Numbered from the stretch's first letter, positions 32,028 through 40,649 are shown. The stretch: 64,000 bases of DNA from [Clostridium] saccharolyticum WM1 (GCF_000144625.1 NC_014376.1:1240001-1304000); one strand, 5' to 3'. Program-made: numbers and translations. Notes: generated by a model from the letters alone, not told the origin.

Positions 32028-33032
32028 ATGGATCAGATACAGGGATTTGAAGCTTATATCAAATGGAGGGGATACCGGGAAAGTCTGGGGCTTCCAGCGG
32101 CGGTAACGGAAGAGTACCGGATGCTGGCTCAGGGGGAATATAACAGAAACTACCTGTTTCTTCACCCGGTGACCAATAAGAGGCTTATTCTGCGGATTAA
32201 TTTTGGAAGTCAGATGCATCTGGAAGATCAGATTGAATATGAATTCAGGGCATTGGAGCTGCTAAAGAATTCGGGACGCACGCCAAGGCCCATGTTCGTG
32301 GATGGGTCTATGGAGAAGATTCCCTATGGAGTAATGGTAATGGAATATCTTCCAGGACATGCACTGGATTACAAAAAAGAACTGCTTTATGCGGCAGACT
32401 GCCTGGCGGATATACACGCCATCCCCGTTGCCAGGGACTTTCCGCTGGTGGCACCGGATCACCCTCTGAAAGCGATTTTGGAAGAATGCGAGGAGATGTT
32501 CCGGACATATGAGGAGTCTTCCCTTGGGGACGAAGGGAAGAAAAGAAAAATACGAAGGCTGCTGAACAGAGGCTGGGACAGGGCAGACATACTGCCAAAG
32601 CCGGCCTACCGATGTTGTATCAATACGGAATTGAATTCTACGAATTTCCTTATTAACGGAGAAGGTAATGGAAATTATCTGATTGACTGGGAAAAGCCGA
32701 TTTATGGGGATCCGGCACAGGATCTTGGACATTTTCTTGCGCCCACCACAACCTTCTGGAAGACGGATGTGATTCTGGAAAGGGAACAGATGGAGCTGTT
32801 TTTAGATGCGTATATCAAAAAAACAGCAGGGCGCTTTGACATTGAGGATTTAAAAGAACGGACAAGGGCGTATCTTCCAATTACATGCCTGCGGGGTATC
32901 ACCTGGTGTGCAATGGCCTGGGTGCAATATAAGCAGCCTGACAAACCTATAATCAATGAATCCACCGTCCAAAAGCTGGAGGCGTATTTAAGCCATGGAT
33001 TTTTGGATAAAATAGCAGGATTTGTTGGCTGA
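32028..33032 (+). CDS. APH/choline-kinase-fold phosphotransferase
   Basis: 334 residues. The aminoglycoside phosphotransferase fold is shown by LRINFGS, YGVMVMEYLPGHALD, the catalytic loop INTELNSTNFLINGEGNGNY and the metal site LIDWEKPIYGDPAQDLGHFL. In the catalytic loop, the usual His-Gly-Asp is Asn-Thr-Glu, so Glu stands where the Asp base normally does; the downstream Asn and the IDW aspartate are kept. It probably phosphorylates a small sugar or alcohol connected to the product of the glycosyltransferase before it. The very strong G-run RBS (GGGGGGGGG) is unusual. Confidence 0.8.
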   Translation: MDQIQGFEAYIKWRGYRESLGLPAAVTEEYRMLAQGEYNRNYLFLHPVTNKRLILRINFGSQMHLEDQIEYEFRALELLKNSGRTPRPMFVDGSMEKIPYGVMVMEYLPGHALDYKKELLYAADCLADIHAIPVARDFPLVAPDHPLKAILEECEEMFRTYEESSLGDEGKKRKIRRLLNRGWDRADILPKPAYRCCINTELNSTNFLINGEGNGNYLIDWEKPIYGDPAQDLGHFLAPTTTFWKTDVILEREQMELFLDAYIKKTAGRFDIEDLKERTRAYLPITCLRGITWCAMAWVQYKQPDKPIINESTVQKLEAYLSHGFLDKIAGFVG

Positions 33033-33168
33033 TTGAAAGTATCAAATGGATCTATAATGAATCGGTAACTATGGCAGTTCCGCTTTAAATAAAGTGGAAG
33101 AAGCCTTAATCATCATCATGACACGGCGTTAATAAAAATACAGGCGCCGGCAGACCAAGGAGGAAAAT

Positions 33169-34071
33169 ATGATAAAAAAATTTTTAGCAGCTGTTTTAAT
33201 GTCAGCAATGACGGTATCCATGATTGCAGGATGCAGCACCAAAAGTGTGGGAGAGAAGAAAGAAACTACGGCAGCGGTGAGCACAGCAGCAGAAACCACG
33301 GCGGCGGCAGAAAGTACAACAACAGCGGAAAGCGCTTCAGTCGCGGAAAATACAGGGAAAGAAGAATACCAGTTTGTTTCGGCCGGGGAGGCGGTAAAAG
33401 CAGCGGCTGACGGAAAAACTCATGTTCTTGACGTAAGGGAATGGACAAACTATGGAGCAGGAAGGGTTGCCAATTCAGAATGGTGTCCTATCTTCCCGCT
33501 GGAAGACGAATCCCTGGCAGATGAAATGAAAGCATATGCTGATAAAAATTTAAAAGACGGTGAGAAAATCTATATTATCTGCAACAGCGGGCAAAGAGGT
33601 GCCCAGAAGTCAACAACCGTACTGAAGGAAGCCGGAATCGATGAAAGTCTGATCTATACGGTTGAGGGGGGAGCAAAGGCTCTGGCAAAAGAAAAAGGTG
33701 CGCTGACCACCAACCGTGCAGAAGAAAGCATCGACTGGCAGTATGCAAAGGCAGCAGACGTACTGGGCAAGAAGGATGCACAGATCGTGGATGTGCGTGA
33801 TGACGATACTTATGCAGGGGGCCATTTAGAAAATACACTTCAGGTCAACTTAAAGGATTTTGAAAGTGCCGATGCACAGAATGCAATGTATGAACTGGCT
33901 GCTGAAAAGCTGAATAAAGAGGAACCGGTATATTTCTTATGCTACAGCGGAAATAAGTGTGCAAAAACAGCAATATCCGTGTTAAAGGATGCAGGCTTTG
34001 AGGAAAAAAATCTGTTTATTATTGAAAATGGTGCAAAAGATGGCGATGTTCAGGCCGCTTTTGTAAAATGA
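33169..34071 (+). CDS. Tandem rhodanese lipoprotein
   Basis: 300 residues. Lipoprotein signal with SMIAGC, then a low-complexity Ala/Thr/Glu linker (residues 30-65) that lets the domain stand away from the membrane. Two rhodanese domains follow, both with a cysteine in the active loop: IICNSGQRGAQKST and FLCYSGNKCAKTAI. AGGAGGAAA is the ribosome binding site. It is a second extracellular sulfurtransferase in the cluster, and differs from the one at 26200 by having two potentially active domains. It stands immediately before the ABC importer genes, as ynjE stands with ynjBCD in enterobacteria. Confidence 0.87.
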   Translation: MIKKFLAAVLMSAMTVSMIAGCSTKSVGEKKETTAAVSTAAETTAAAESTTTAESASVAENTGKEEYQFVSAGEAVKAAADGKTHVLDVREWTNYGAGRVANSEWCPIFPLEDESLADEMKAYADKNLKDGEKIYIICNSGQRGAQKSTTVLKEAGIDESLIYTVEGGAKALAKEKGALTTNRAEESIDWQYAKAADVLGKKDAQIVDVRDDDTYAGGHLENTLQVNLKDFESADAQNAMYELAAEKLNKEEPVYFLCYSGNKCAKTAISVLKDAGFEEKNLFIIENGAKDGDVQAAFVK

Positions 34072-34177
34072 TTGCTGCTTATTAAGGATTCTGACCGCTA
34101 AAATTATGTATGCCTTTGCTGAAGTGGGATGATTGGTCAGCATGCACCGGAAATACAGCAACAGATGGAGAAACGAG

Positions 34178-35422
34178 ATGAAAAGAAGAATTTCGGCAGC
34201 GCTTCTGGCAGTTATAACAGCTCTTTCCATGGCAGCCTGCGGAAACAAGGAAAGACCAAAAGAAGAGAAAAAGCAGGCTTCAGAAATAGAAGAAATGTCC
34301 TTCGGCAGAATGCAGGAGGAAGCAAAGGGCACTGCCGTTACATTTTATGGCTGGGGCGGGGATGAGAGGCTGAATGAATGGCTTGACAATGCCTTCGCAC
34401 CGGCAATGAAGGAAAAGTATGATATTACCATGGAACGTGTTCCAATGGATATTGATCAGATATTAAGCCAGTTGTCAGGAGAGATCCAGGCGGGCGAAAA
34501 GGATGGAAGCATTGACATGATCTGGATCAATGGAGAAAACTTCCGTTCTGCCAGAGAAAACAATATGCTCTATGGGCCTTTTGTGGATAAACTTCCTAAC
34601 TTCCAGGACTATGTGGACCAGGAGTCCGAAGACGTAACCCTTGATTTTGCCTATCCCATTGAAGGCTTTGAAGCTCCTTATGGAAAAGCACAGATCGTGA
34701 TGATAGCGGATACGGCGGTAATTCCAGACATGCCAAAAAGCGCCGGGGCTTTAAAGGATTTTGTCAGGAAGTATCCGGGGAAGGTGACGTATCCGGCCCT
34801 TCCCGATTTTACAGGAAGCGCGTTTGTCAGAAATATTATCTATGAGATCTGCGGATATGAACAGTTTTTGGATATGAAGGGGGATAAGGAAACGGTGAAA
34901 GCTGCCGTAGAACCTGCAATGGCATATTTAAGGGAACTGAATCCATACCTGTGGAATGAAGGAAAAACCTTCCCCGGTTCATCAACCACCCTGGACAATA
35001 TGTTTGCAGACGGAGAGGTGGTTCTGAATATGACATATGAAGCTTATGGAACCGCCGTTAAAATATCAGATGGAGCCTATACCCAGACAACCCGGTCTTT
35101 CCAGTTTGACAAAGGCACCATCGGAAATACCAATTTTATGGCCATTGCAGCAAATTCCGGAAATAAGGCAGGAGCCATGGTGGCGATCAATGAAATGCTG
35201 TCACCGGAGATCCAGGCTGACCGTTATGATACATTAAAAGTCATTCCGGTTCTTGACAATACAAGGCTTACAAAGGAACAGAAGGCGGCATTTGATAACG
35301 TGGATCTTGGAAAGGGAACGATTCCCCAGGATGAGCTGTTGTCAAAACGTCTTCCGGAAATGCCTGCTGAGCTGGTTCCTATTATTGAAGAGATATGGAC
35401 AGAAGAAGTGGCAGGAAAATAA
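34178..35422 (+). CDS. YnjB-like ABC transporter substrate-binding lipoprotein
   Basis: 414 residues. Signal peptide with lipobox ALSMAAC, then a family-1-type periplasmic-binding fold: GTAVTFYGWGGDERLNEWLD, IDMIWINGENFRSARENNML, DFAYPIEGFEAPYGKAQIVM. These are typical of the YnjB group of spermidine/thiamine/iron-like binding proteins. The ATG at 34178 is preferred, with GGAG nine bases upstream; the frame continues 15 codons further without one. The gene ends in a TAATG overlap with the first permease. Ligand unknown. Confidence 0.87.
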   Translation: MKRRISAALLAVITALSMAACGNKERPKEEKKQASEIEEMSFGRMQEEAKGTAVTFYGWGGDERLNEWLDNAFAPAMKEKYDITMERVPMDIDQILSQLSGEIQAGEKDGSIDMIWINGENFRSARENNMLYGPFVDKLPNFQDYVDQESEDVTLDFAYPIEGFEAPYGKAQIVMIADTAVIPDMPKSAGALKDFVRKYPGKVTYPALPDFTGSAFVRNIIYEICGYEQFLDMKGDKETVKAAVEPAMAYLRELNPYLWNEGKTFPGSSTTLDNMFADGEVVLNMTYEAYGTAVKISDGAYTQTTRSFQFDKGTIGNTNFMAIAANSGNKAGAMVAINEMLSPEIQADRYDTLKVIPVLDNTRLTKEQKAAFDNVDLGKGTIPQDELLSKRLPEMPAELVPIIEEIWTEEVAGK

Positions 35423-36288
35423 TGAAAGAAAAGCTGATGCCATATTTACTTTTGGCTCCCCAAATACTGCTTACCATTTTATTTATGATTGGATTAATAA
35501 CTGGAATTACCCAAAGCTTAGGGGTAATTCCAGCTTTTGGGTTAAAGGAGCCAACTTTTTATTATTATAAGGAAATTTTATCGCGGCCGGATATGATGAA
35601 GTCGGTGGGATACAGTCTTAGGATTGCGCTGCTTTCCTCGGTTCTTGCAACGGCAGGCGGCGTATTTTTTTGCGGCGTATGCGTGATGGGAAAGAAAACT
35701 CAGGGAACGGTTATGCGGATTATCCAGCTTCCGATTATCGTGCCCCATGTGGTTGCGGCAATTTTTATTATCAATATTTTTTCCCGGAACGGTATCCTGG
35801 CCAGGGCTGCATATGCACTTGGCATAATACAGGAACAGCAGCAGTTTCCCATGCTCATCTACGATCCTCATGGGATCGGAATCATTATGGCGTATCTGTG
35901 GAAAGAAATTCCCTTTATTATTTATTTTGTCATCGCCCTGATGGCAAATATGAACGGAAGACTGGGAGAAGCGGCGACAAATCTGGGGGCTGGAATGTGG
36001 ACGGTGTTCTGGAGGGTGACCCTCCCCCTGTGCAGAACTACAATTATAAGCGGCTTTTTGATTATTTTTGTATTCGCCCTTGGAGCGTATGAGCTCCCCC
36101 TGTTGCTTGGGGCCACGGTCCCCAAGGCATTGGCGGTCCTTGCATATCAGGAGTATATTCATCCGGATTTAAGAAACCGGCCTTATGCCATGGCTTTAAA
36201 TGGAATAATTATTGTGATCTCCCTTATCAGTGCGGGGATCTATTTCTTAATGATGCGGAAAAATGTGAAATGTTTAACGGATAAATAA
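35422..36288 (+). CDS. ABC transporter permease (YnjC-like, first subunit)
   Basis: 288 residues, six membrane helices, with the BPD_transp_1 EAA loop at GRLGEAATNLGAGMWTVFWR-VTLP. It starts within the stop codon of the binding-protein gene. E. coli YnjC is a fusion of two such permeases; here they are separate genes. A perfect 12-base inverted repeat at 35501-35533 lies in codons 27-38 and could affect translation of the later genes. Confidence 0.88.
   Translation: MKEKLMPYLLLAPQILLTILFMIGLITGITQSLGVIPAFGLKEPTFYYYKEILSRPDMMKSVGYSLRIALLSSVLATAGGVFFCGVCVMGKKTQGTVMRIIQLPIIVPHVVAAIFIINIFSRNGILARAAYALGIIQEQQQFPMLIYDPHGIGIIMAYLWKEIPFIIYFVIALMANMNGRLGEAATNLGAGMWTVFWRVTLPLCRTTIISGFLIIFVFALGAYELPLLLGATVPKALAVLAYQEYIHPDLRNRPYAMALNGIIIVISLISAGIYFLMMRKNVKCLTDK
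35501..35533. repeat. Perfect inverted repeat inside permease gene
   Basis: CTGGAATTACCC (35501-35512) and GGGTAATTCCAG (35522-35533) enclose AAAGCTTAG. It encodes an ordinary stretch of the first membrane segment yet would form a strong mRNA hairpin just inside the gene. Confidence 0.5.
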
Positions 36289-36293
36289 TAACC

Positions 36294-37115
36294 ATGAAAA
36301 ATAAAAGAAAATTGATATTTACTAGCATTGCACAGTTCCTTTTGCTGGCTGCCATTCTTGTTCCGGCGGTCAGCCTGTTTCTATGGGTTTTCACGGAGCG
36401 GTGGGCATGGCCGGATCTGGTGCCTCAGGTGTTTTCCAAGAGAGCTATTTTAGAAGCAGCAGGAAGAAAAAAGGAGCTATTGCAAATCGTTGGTTCAAGC
36501 GTTCTGATTTCCACGGTTGTGGCGGCCTTATCTGCGGTGATCGGCATTATGACAGCGAGAGCCATTCTATTATACCGTTTCCCCGGTAAGGAACTGATGT
36601 ATTTTTTCACCATCCTTCCATTTATGGTTCCTGCCACCGTGTTTGCAATGGGGATACAGGTCACGTTTATTAAAATGGGATTAAACAACAGGATGACAGG
36701 GGTTATCCTTGCTCATCTGATCTGTTCGCTCCCTTATGCGGTGCGCCTCATCATGGATGGGACGGCGGCTGTCGGAAGCAGTCTGGAAGAGCAGGCCAGA
36801 GTCCTGGGGGCATCTCCTTTTCAGGCTTTTTACAAAACGACCCTGCCAATGCTGATGCCTGTGATCCTTTCAGCGGTGAGTATGTCATATATTGTCTCCT
36901 TCAGCCAGTATTTTCTTACGCTGCTGATCGGAGGGGGGAAGGTACAGACCTTTGCCGTCATTATGGTGCCCTATTTGCAAAGCGGTAATAGAAACATTGC
37001 CTGTATTTACAGTGCCTTGTTTCTTGGCGTTACATTGCTGGTGTTTGGGATGTTTGAGGGGGCAGCCGGTCATTGGATAAAAAATGGCGGAGGAGAATTT
37101 TATACATCAAAATGA
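36294..37115 (+). CDS. ABC transporter permease (YnjC-like, second subunit)
   Basis: 273 residues with six membrane helices. The EAA loop is SSLEEQARVLGASPFQAFYK-TTLP. The start is five bases after the stop of the first permease and has no clear ribosome binding site, so translation is probably coupled. The 3' end overlaps the region ahead of the ATPase gene. Confidence 0.88.
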   Translation: MKNKRKLIFTSIAQFLLLAAILVPAVSLFLWVFTERWAWPDLVPQVFSKRAILEAAGRKKELLQIVGSSVLISTVVAALSAVIGIMTARAILLYRFPGKELMYFFTILPFMVPATVFAMGIQVTFIKMGLNNRMTGVILAHLICSLPYAVRLIMDGTAAVGSSLEEQARVLGASPFQAFYKTTLPMLMPVILSAVSMSYIVSFSQYFLTLLIGGGKVQTFAVIMVPYLQSGNRNIACIYSALFLGVTLLVFGMFEGAAGHWIKNGGGEFYTSK

Positions 37116-37143
37116 GACGACAATGGAAAAGGAAGAGAAAACC

Positions 37144-38166
37144 ATGAGCCTTACGGTTGAAAATTTAAAAGTAGTACTGCAGAAGAAGGAGATTCTTCAT
37201 GGGATCAGCCTGGATATAGGGGAAGGGGAATTCATTTCACTTCTCGGTGCGTCCGGGTGCGGGAAGACAACGCTTTTGAAAAGCATAGGGGGACTTCTTG
37301 AAATTGAACAGGGAGATATCCGGATTAAAAATACATCTGTTGTGGGAATCCCGCCCGAGAAGAGAGGAACGGTCATCGTATTTCAGGATTTAAGGCTGTT
37401 CCCCCACATGACTGTGGAGCAGAACATTGCATTTCCCATGGAGCTTCAAAAGGTGCCGAAACATGTCCGGAAGGAAACGGTGAAAAAGCTGCTGGAAGAT
37501 GTCCAGCTTTCGGGTTTTGAAAACCGGAAAATAAAAGAAATGTCCGGGGGACAGATGCAGAGAATTGCTCTGGCAAGGGCTCTTGCCGCAAATCCGGGAG
37601 TGCTGCTTTTGGATGAACCGTTTTCGGGACTGGATGAGTGCTTAAGGCTGGAGATGGGGAATCTTGTGAAGAAGCTTCACCGGGAGCGGAAGATTACCAC
37701 GATTCTTGTGACCCATGAAAAACGGGAAGCAATGCAGATGTCAGACAGGATTGCACTGATGAGCCAGGGGCAGATTTTACAGTTTGATACGCCAAGGGAT
37801 CTGTTCCGGCATCCGGCATCAAGGGCGGTGGCGGAATATTTCGGCCGGGTAAACTATGTGAAAGGAAGAATTGAGAACCACAGGTTTTACAGCAGTCTGT
37901 TTGAGATGCGTACAGAGATGGAAGACGGGGAATATGAGGCAATGATAAGACCGTTCTCCGTAAAGCTTGAAAGAGAAGGAGCCAATATCATTTCCGAAAT
38001 TACATTTATGGGAGAGTTGGCGGAAGTGAAGATGGAGATACCGGAGGGTATGATCATAAGCCAGGTCATGAGTCATGAGCTGGAGAGACTGGGACTGGAA
38101 GAAGGGGACCGGAGGGGGATATTGATAGAAGAAAAAGGAGTGACCTTGTTTCGGAGAGGCGCGTAA
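37144..38166 (+). CDS. ABC transporter ATP-binding protein (YnjD-like)
   Basis: 340 residues. Walker A GASGCGKTT, Q-loop VFQDLRLFPHM, signature MSGGQMQRIALARALA, Walker B VLLLDEPFSGLDE and switch LVTHEKREAM are intact; a TOBE-like domain follows from about residue 240. The ATG at 37144 has AAGGAAGAG eight bases upstream; ATG codons at 37123 and 37084 are in frame, and the latter overlaps the permease by 32 bases. It energises the importer made of the binding protein and the two permeases before it and closes the long cluster. Confidence 0.88.
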   Translation: MSLTVENLKVVLQKKEILHGISLDIGEGEFISLLGASGCGKTTLLKSIGGLLEIEQGDIRIKNTSVVGIPPEKRGTVIVFQDLRLFPHMTVEQNIAFPMELQKVPKHVRKETVKKLLEDVQLSGFENRKIKEMSGGQMQRIALARALAANPGVLLLDEPFSGLDECLRLEMGNLVKKLHRERKITTILVTHEKREAMQMSDRIALMSQGQILQFDTPRDLFRHPASRAVAEYFGRVNYVKGRIENHRFYSSLFEMRTEMEDGEYEAMIRPFSVKLEREGANIISEITFMGELAEVKMEIPEGMIISQVMSHELERLGLEEGDRRGILIEEKGVTLFRRGA

Positions 38167-38174
38167 AAAAACAC

Positions 38175-38385
38175 GTGATTCTTGCTGTAGTGGTTTCGGC
38201 TGCTGTCCGTTTCTTTTGCTGAATAGTGATACTCAGAGTAACCGAGCTCTGTATCCAGTTCCGCTTACCGTATCCCTTGCAAGGCATCACCAAGCAGGTC
38301 TCTTCGAATCTCCAGGTCGTCCTGTGTAGTTTTGGGCTGATAATGCTGCAGGAGTCCATTGATGAATGAATCTTCTAAATACACC
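38175..38385 (-). pseudogene. IS256-family transposase remnant
   Basis: The minus strand reads LEDSFINGLLQHYQPKTTQD, DLEIRRDLLGDALQGIR, TAA, then AELDTELGYSEYHYSAKETD and SSRNHYSKNH. This is the N-terminal region of an IS256-type (Mutator-like) transposase, with an AAA-to-TAA-like nonsense change at 38267 and both ends missing. It marks the left side of the restriction-modification insertion. The rest of 38386-38480 holds nothing recognisable. Confidence 0.65.
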
Positions 38386-38480
38386 AACCAGCAGGAAGAA
38401 ATGGCCCTTTAAAATATCGTAAACTTGGATTATTGATATGAGTCCAACTTTATGTCCGCACCCCCGTCTTAATTTTTTAA

Positions 38481-39107
38481 TTAATCAAGATATGGTTTGA
38501 GATACATATTAAAATGATCAACCAGATCTTGCTCGGTCATATTAGGACGCCACATAAAATAATTCTTATCATATGTATCAAACCAAAAGGAAATTTCTCT
38601 ATTTCGTTTTGGGTCACGAGTAATGTCGCCTTCAAGTACAACCCAGAAAGGTAATATTTCTTCATCTTCAATTCCACTTATATTTCTATATGTTTTAATA
38701 AGACCTGGTGTAAACAGTTTGCACATACGCTCATGAGCATTACCACGTCCTGCACTAGGGTCTTTACCCTCAACCCATCCATCTTGACGCTTTATCTCTC
38801 CAAACAAAATTTTTCCGGTTTTAGTATTTGTAATAGAAAAATCTGGGGATACACCCCAGCCACGCTTTTGAGCGTTTAACATGGTTGCTTCATTTGGGCA
38901 GTAAATTTGTGAAAGTGTTTGCTTTGGTAAATTAACATGCTCATAAAGGTGTTTCAAATCATTTGGGTGATCTGATATCTTATAGATAGTACCCTCAAAT
39001 GCCTTCTCAAAGGCAGAGTATAGATCTTTTTCTGCTGTTCCGGCAAGACCTCCTGGACCAGATTCAGTTTGCCAATTTTCACGTCCAGATAATGCACTTT
39101 TACCCAT
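38481..39107 (-). CDS. MunI-like type II restriction endonuclease
   Basis: 208 residues, close to the length of MunI (202), which cuts C^AATTG. Several stretches fit MunI as I recall it: MGKSALSGRENWQ at the start; WGVSPDFSITNTKTGKILFG and EIKRQDGWVEGKDPSAGRGN, which carry the PD...(E/D)xK-type metal site; KLFTPGLIKTYR; and FWVVLEGDITRDPKRNREIS. GGAGGAATACT lies upstream of the ATG. It is preceded by a controller gene on the same strand and faces a divergent methyltransferase, the MunI arrangement. Recognition of CAATTG is an inference from that likeness. Confidence 0.88.
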   Translation of the reverse strand: MGKSALSGRENWQTESGPGGLAGTAEKDLYSAFEKAFEGTIYKISDHPNDLKHLYEHVNLPKQTLSQIYCPNEATMLNAQKRGWGVSPDFSITNTKTGKILFGEIKRQDGWVEGKDPSAGRGNAHERMCKLFTPGLIKTYRNISGIEDEEILPFWVVLEGDITRDPKRNREISFWFDTYDKNYFMWRPNMTEQDLVDHFNMYLKPYLD

Positions 39108-39117
39108 AGTATTCCTC

Positions 39118-39324
39118 CTAAAGTCCTTTGAATAATTCTTCTAGTGTTATGCCAAGACCATTAGCAATTTTTTCAATATTTTTAATGGAGATGTTTCTTT
39201 TGCCGCTTTCAACAGAAGCATAATAAGTTCTATCCATATCTATGGATAATGCAAACTTCTCTTGACTAATGCCAAGACCATTTCTTAAAATTTTTATTCT
39301 TTGTCCAAATTCTTTTGTAATCAT
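39118..39324 (-). CDS. Controller protein of the restriction-modification system (HTH_3)
   Basis: 68 residues, a Cro/C1-type helix-turn-helix: FGQRIKILRNGLGISQEKFA, LSIDMDRTYYASVESGKRNI and IEKIANGLGITLEELFKGL. This matches C proteins that time endonuclease expression. The ATG at 39324 has AAAGGA eight bases upstream; another ATG nine bases earlier overlaps that site. The stop codon is ten bases before the endonuclease start, so C and R share a message and a C-protein feedback would raise R late after entry. Confidence 0.85.
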   Translation of the reverse strand: MITKEFGQRIKILRNGLGISQEKFALSIDMDRTYYASVESGKRNISIKNIEKIANGLGITLEELFKGL

Positions 39325-39465
39325 AAGAAACATCCTTTCTCAATTTGTATTAATGATAGTAAATTGTTACTTTTAAGACAACGGACTATGAGTAACAAAT
39401 GCATTGACTTCTAATTGAAGATAATGTAATATATATAACAAGTCAATGAAAGGAAAATAATAATC
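39325..39465. promoter_or_regulatory. Divergent C/R and M control region
   Basis: 141 bases between the controller and methyltransferase genes. GGACTATGAGTAAC at 39383 resembles one half of a C-box (GACTATGAGT type), and TTGACTTCTAATTGAAG lies at 39405. Exact promoter boxes cannot be fixed by eye. Confidence 0.4.
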
Positions 39466-40215
39466 ATGTCTGATAGTAAGAACAACGATGTAACCGCTTA
39501 TTCTTTATATAGCAAGCAAGCAAAGGAAAGGACAAAAATCAATCCATTAGAAGATATTTACCCTAAACTACCAGAGAAAAAATATCAAGTTATATATGCA
39601 GATCCACCATGGGATTATGGCGGAAAGATGCAGTATGATAAATCTACAATTAAAGATGAAAATGTAGGCTTTGAAAGAAAAATATTTATAAGTTCGGCTA
39701 ATTTTAAATACCCAACACTAAAATTAAAACAGCTTAAAGAGTTGGACGTTAAATCGATCGCAGCTGACGATTGTATTTTGTTTATGTGGACAACTGGACC
39801 ACAGATGGCAAATTCGATTGAACTAGGTGGAGCATGGGGATTTGAATATAAAACAATAGCTTTTGTCTGGGACAAAATGATGCACAACCCTGGAAGATAT
39901 ACCTTATCGCAAACAGAGTTTGTATTAGCTTTTAAGAAAGGTAAATTTCCACAGCCTAGGGGGGCAAGAAACATTCGTCAGATGGTTGCAATTCCTAGGG
40001 GAATCCATAGCGAAAAACCGCTGGAAATAATAGATGGTATTACGAAAATGTTTCCAGAGCAAGACAAGATTGAGTTGTTTGCAAGAAATAATTTCAATGG
40101 TTGGGATAACTGGGGTCTTGAGATTCCATACTCTAAGATTGATATTATTACAGGATTAGAAAATGCACATAGCAGAACAGATAAAGATGGACAAATGAGT
40201 TTAGATATAATATAA
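39466..40215 (+). CDS. MunI-like adenine-N6 DNA methyltransferase (MT-A70 family)
   Basis: 249 residues. The catalytic motif is YADPPWDYGG near residue 45; SAM-binding part follows at EKPLEIIDGITKMFPEQDKI-ELFARNNFNGWDNWG, the permuted order of the MT-A70/beta class. It would protect the CAATTG sites from its partner by methylating adenine. RBS AAAGGAAAAT. The gene, like the whole R-C-M block, is much more AT-rich than the sugar operon that follows, in line with recent arrival. Confidence 0.9.
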   Translation: MSDSKNNDVTAYSLYSKQAKERTKINPLEDIYPKLPEKKYQVIYADPPWDYGGKMQYDKSTIKDENVGFERKIFISSANFKYPTLKLKQLKELDVKSIAADDCILFMWTTGPQMANSIELGGAWGFEYKTIAFVWDKMMHNPGRYTLSQTEFVLAFKKGKFPQPRGARNIRQMVAIPRGIHSEKPLEIIDGITKMFPEQDKIELFARNNFNGWDNWGLEIPYSKIDIITGLENAHSRTDKDGQMSLDII

Positions 40216-40304
40216 GCATAGGCGGATTTTATAACTGGGATGTGACAGCAGCCGCATATCTGATGCATCCGGAGCTGTTCGCGGATGCGGGTTCCTATGA
40301 ATAA
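40216..40304 (+). pseudogene. Nucleoside hydrolase 3' remnant
   Basis: Directly after the methyltransferase stop, the frame reads SIGGFYNWDVTAAAYLMHPE-LFADAGSYE and stops at 40304. The NWDVTAAAYLMHPELF block is the end region of inosine/uridine-preferring nucleoside hydrolases. The rest of the gene is absent. Coding-like bases continue to about 40405 (IIVFPYFNPADIHDKVIRGD) in another frame. It marks the right side of the R-M insertion. Confidence 0.6.
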
Positions 40305-40451
40305 AGGCGGTGGAGATGATTCCATCATTGTTTTCCCGTATTTTAATCCGGCTGATATTCATGACAAGGTGATAAGAGGCGATAGGAAGGCCTGTACGAT
40401 TTTATAAGCAAATCTGCATGTATTATAAGAAATATTTCAATTTCAGACATG

Positions 40452-40494
40452 AAAGCCCCCCATTTTTCACTTGCAAAAACAGCGGGGCTTTTGC
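40452..40494 (+). terminator. Rho-independent terminator
   Basis: AAAGCCCC (40452-40459) pairs with GGGGCTTT (40484-40491), then TTGCCC. It insulates the sugar operon from upstream transcription. Confidence 0.65.
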
Positions 40495-40550
40495 CCATCA
40501 TCTTTATGCATAAAACTACAGAGAAATAAAGAAATTTTTATTAAAACTTA

Positions 40551-40627
40551 TTGACAAAAAAAGAAAACACAGTATATAATTACTATACAATATCAATAAT
40601 TTTGCACTGTCTACTTAAACGTTTCAG
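40551..40627 (+). promoter_or_regulatory. Promoter and LacI/CcpA-type operator of the alpha-glucoside operon
   Basis: TTGACA at 40551-40556 and TATAAT at 40575-40580 (18-base spacer). Downstream, CTTAAACGTTTCAG (40614-40627) contains the AAACGTTT palindrome used by LacI-family repressors and CcpA. TGCACTG and CAGTGCA flank this site as a further inverted pair. The LacI gene at 44636 in the same operon is the likely regulator. Confidence 0.65.
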
Positions 40628-40649
40628 TGCAATTCGGGGAGGTGTTTTA

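Noticed and set aside
35670..36092. 140-codon open frame inside the first permease
   Set aside because: Overlaps the permease in another frame, lacks start signals and has an odd Gly/Arg/Tyr-rich content.
38066..38359. 97-codon minus-strand open frame
   Set aside because: It is a wrong-frame reading of the IS256-family remnant and of the antisense of the ABC ATPase gene.
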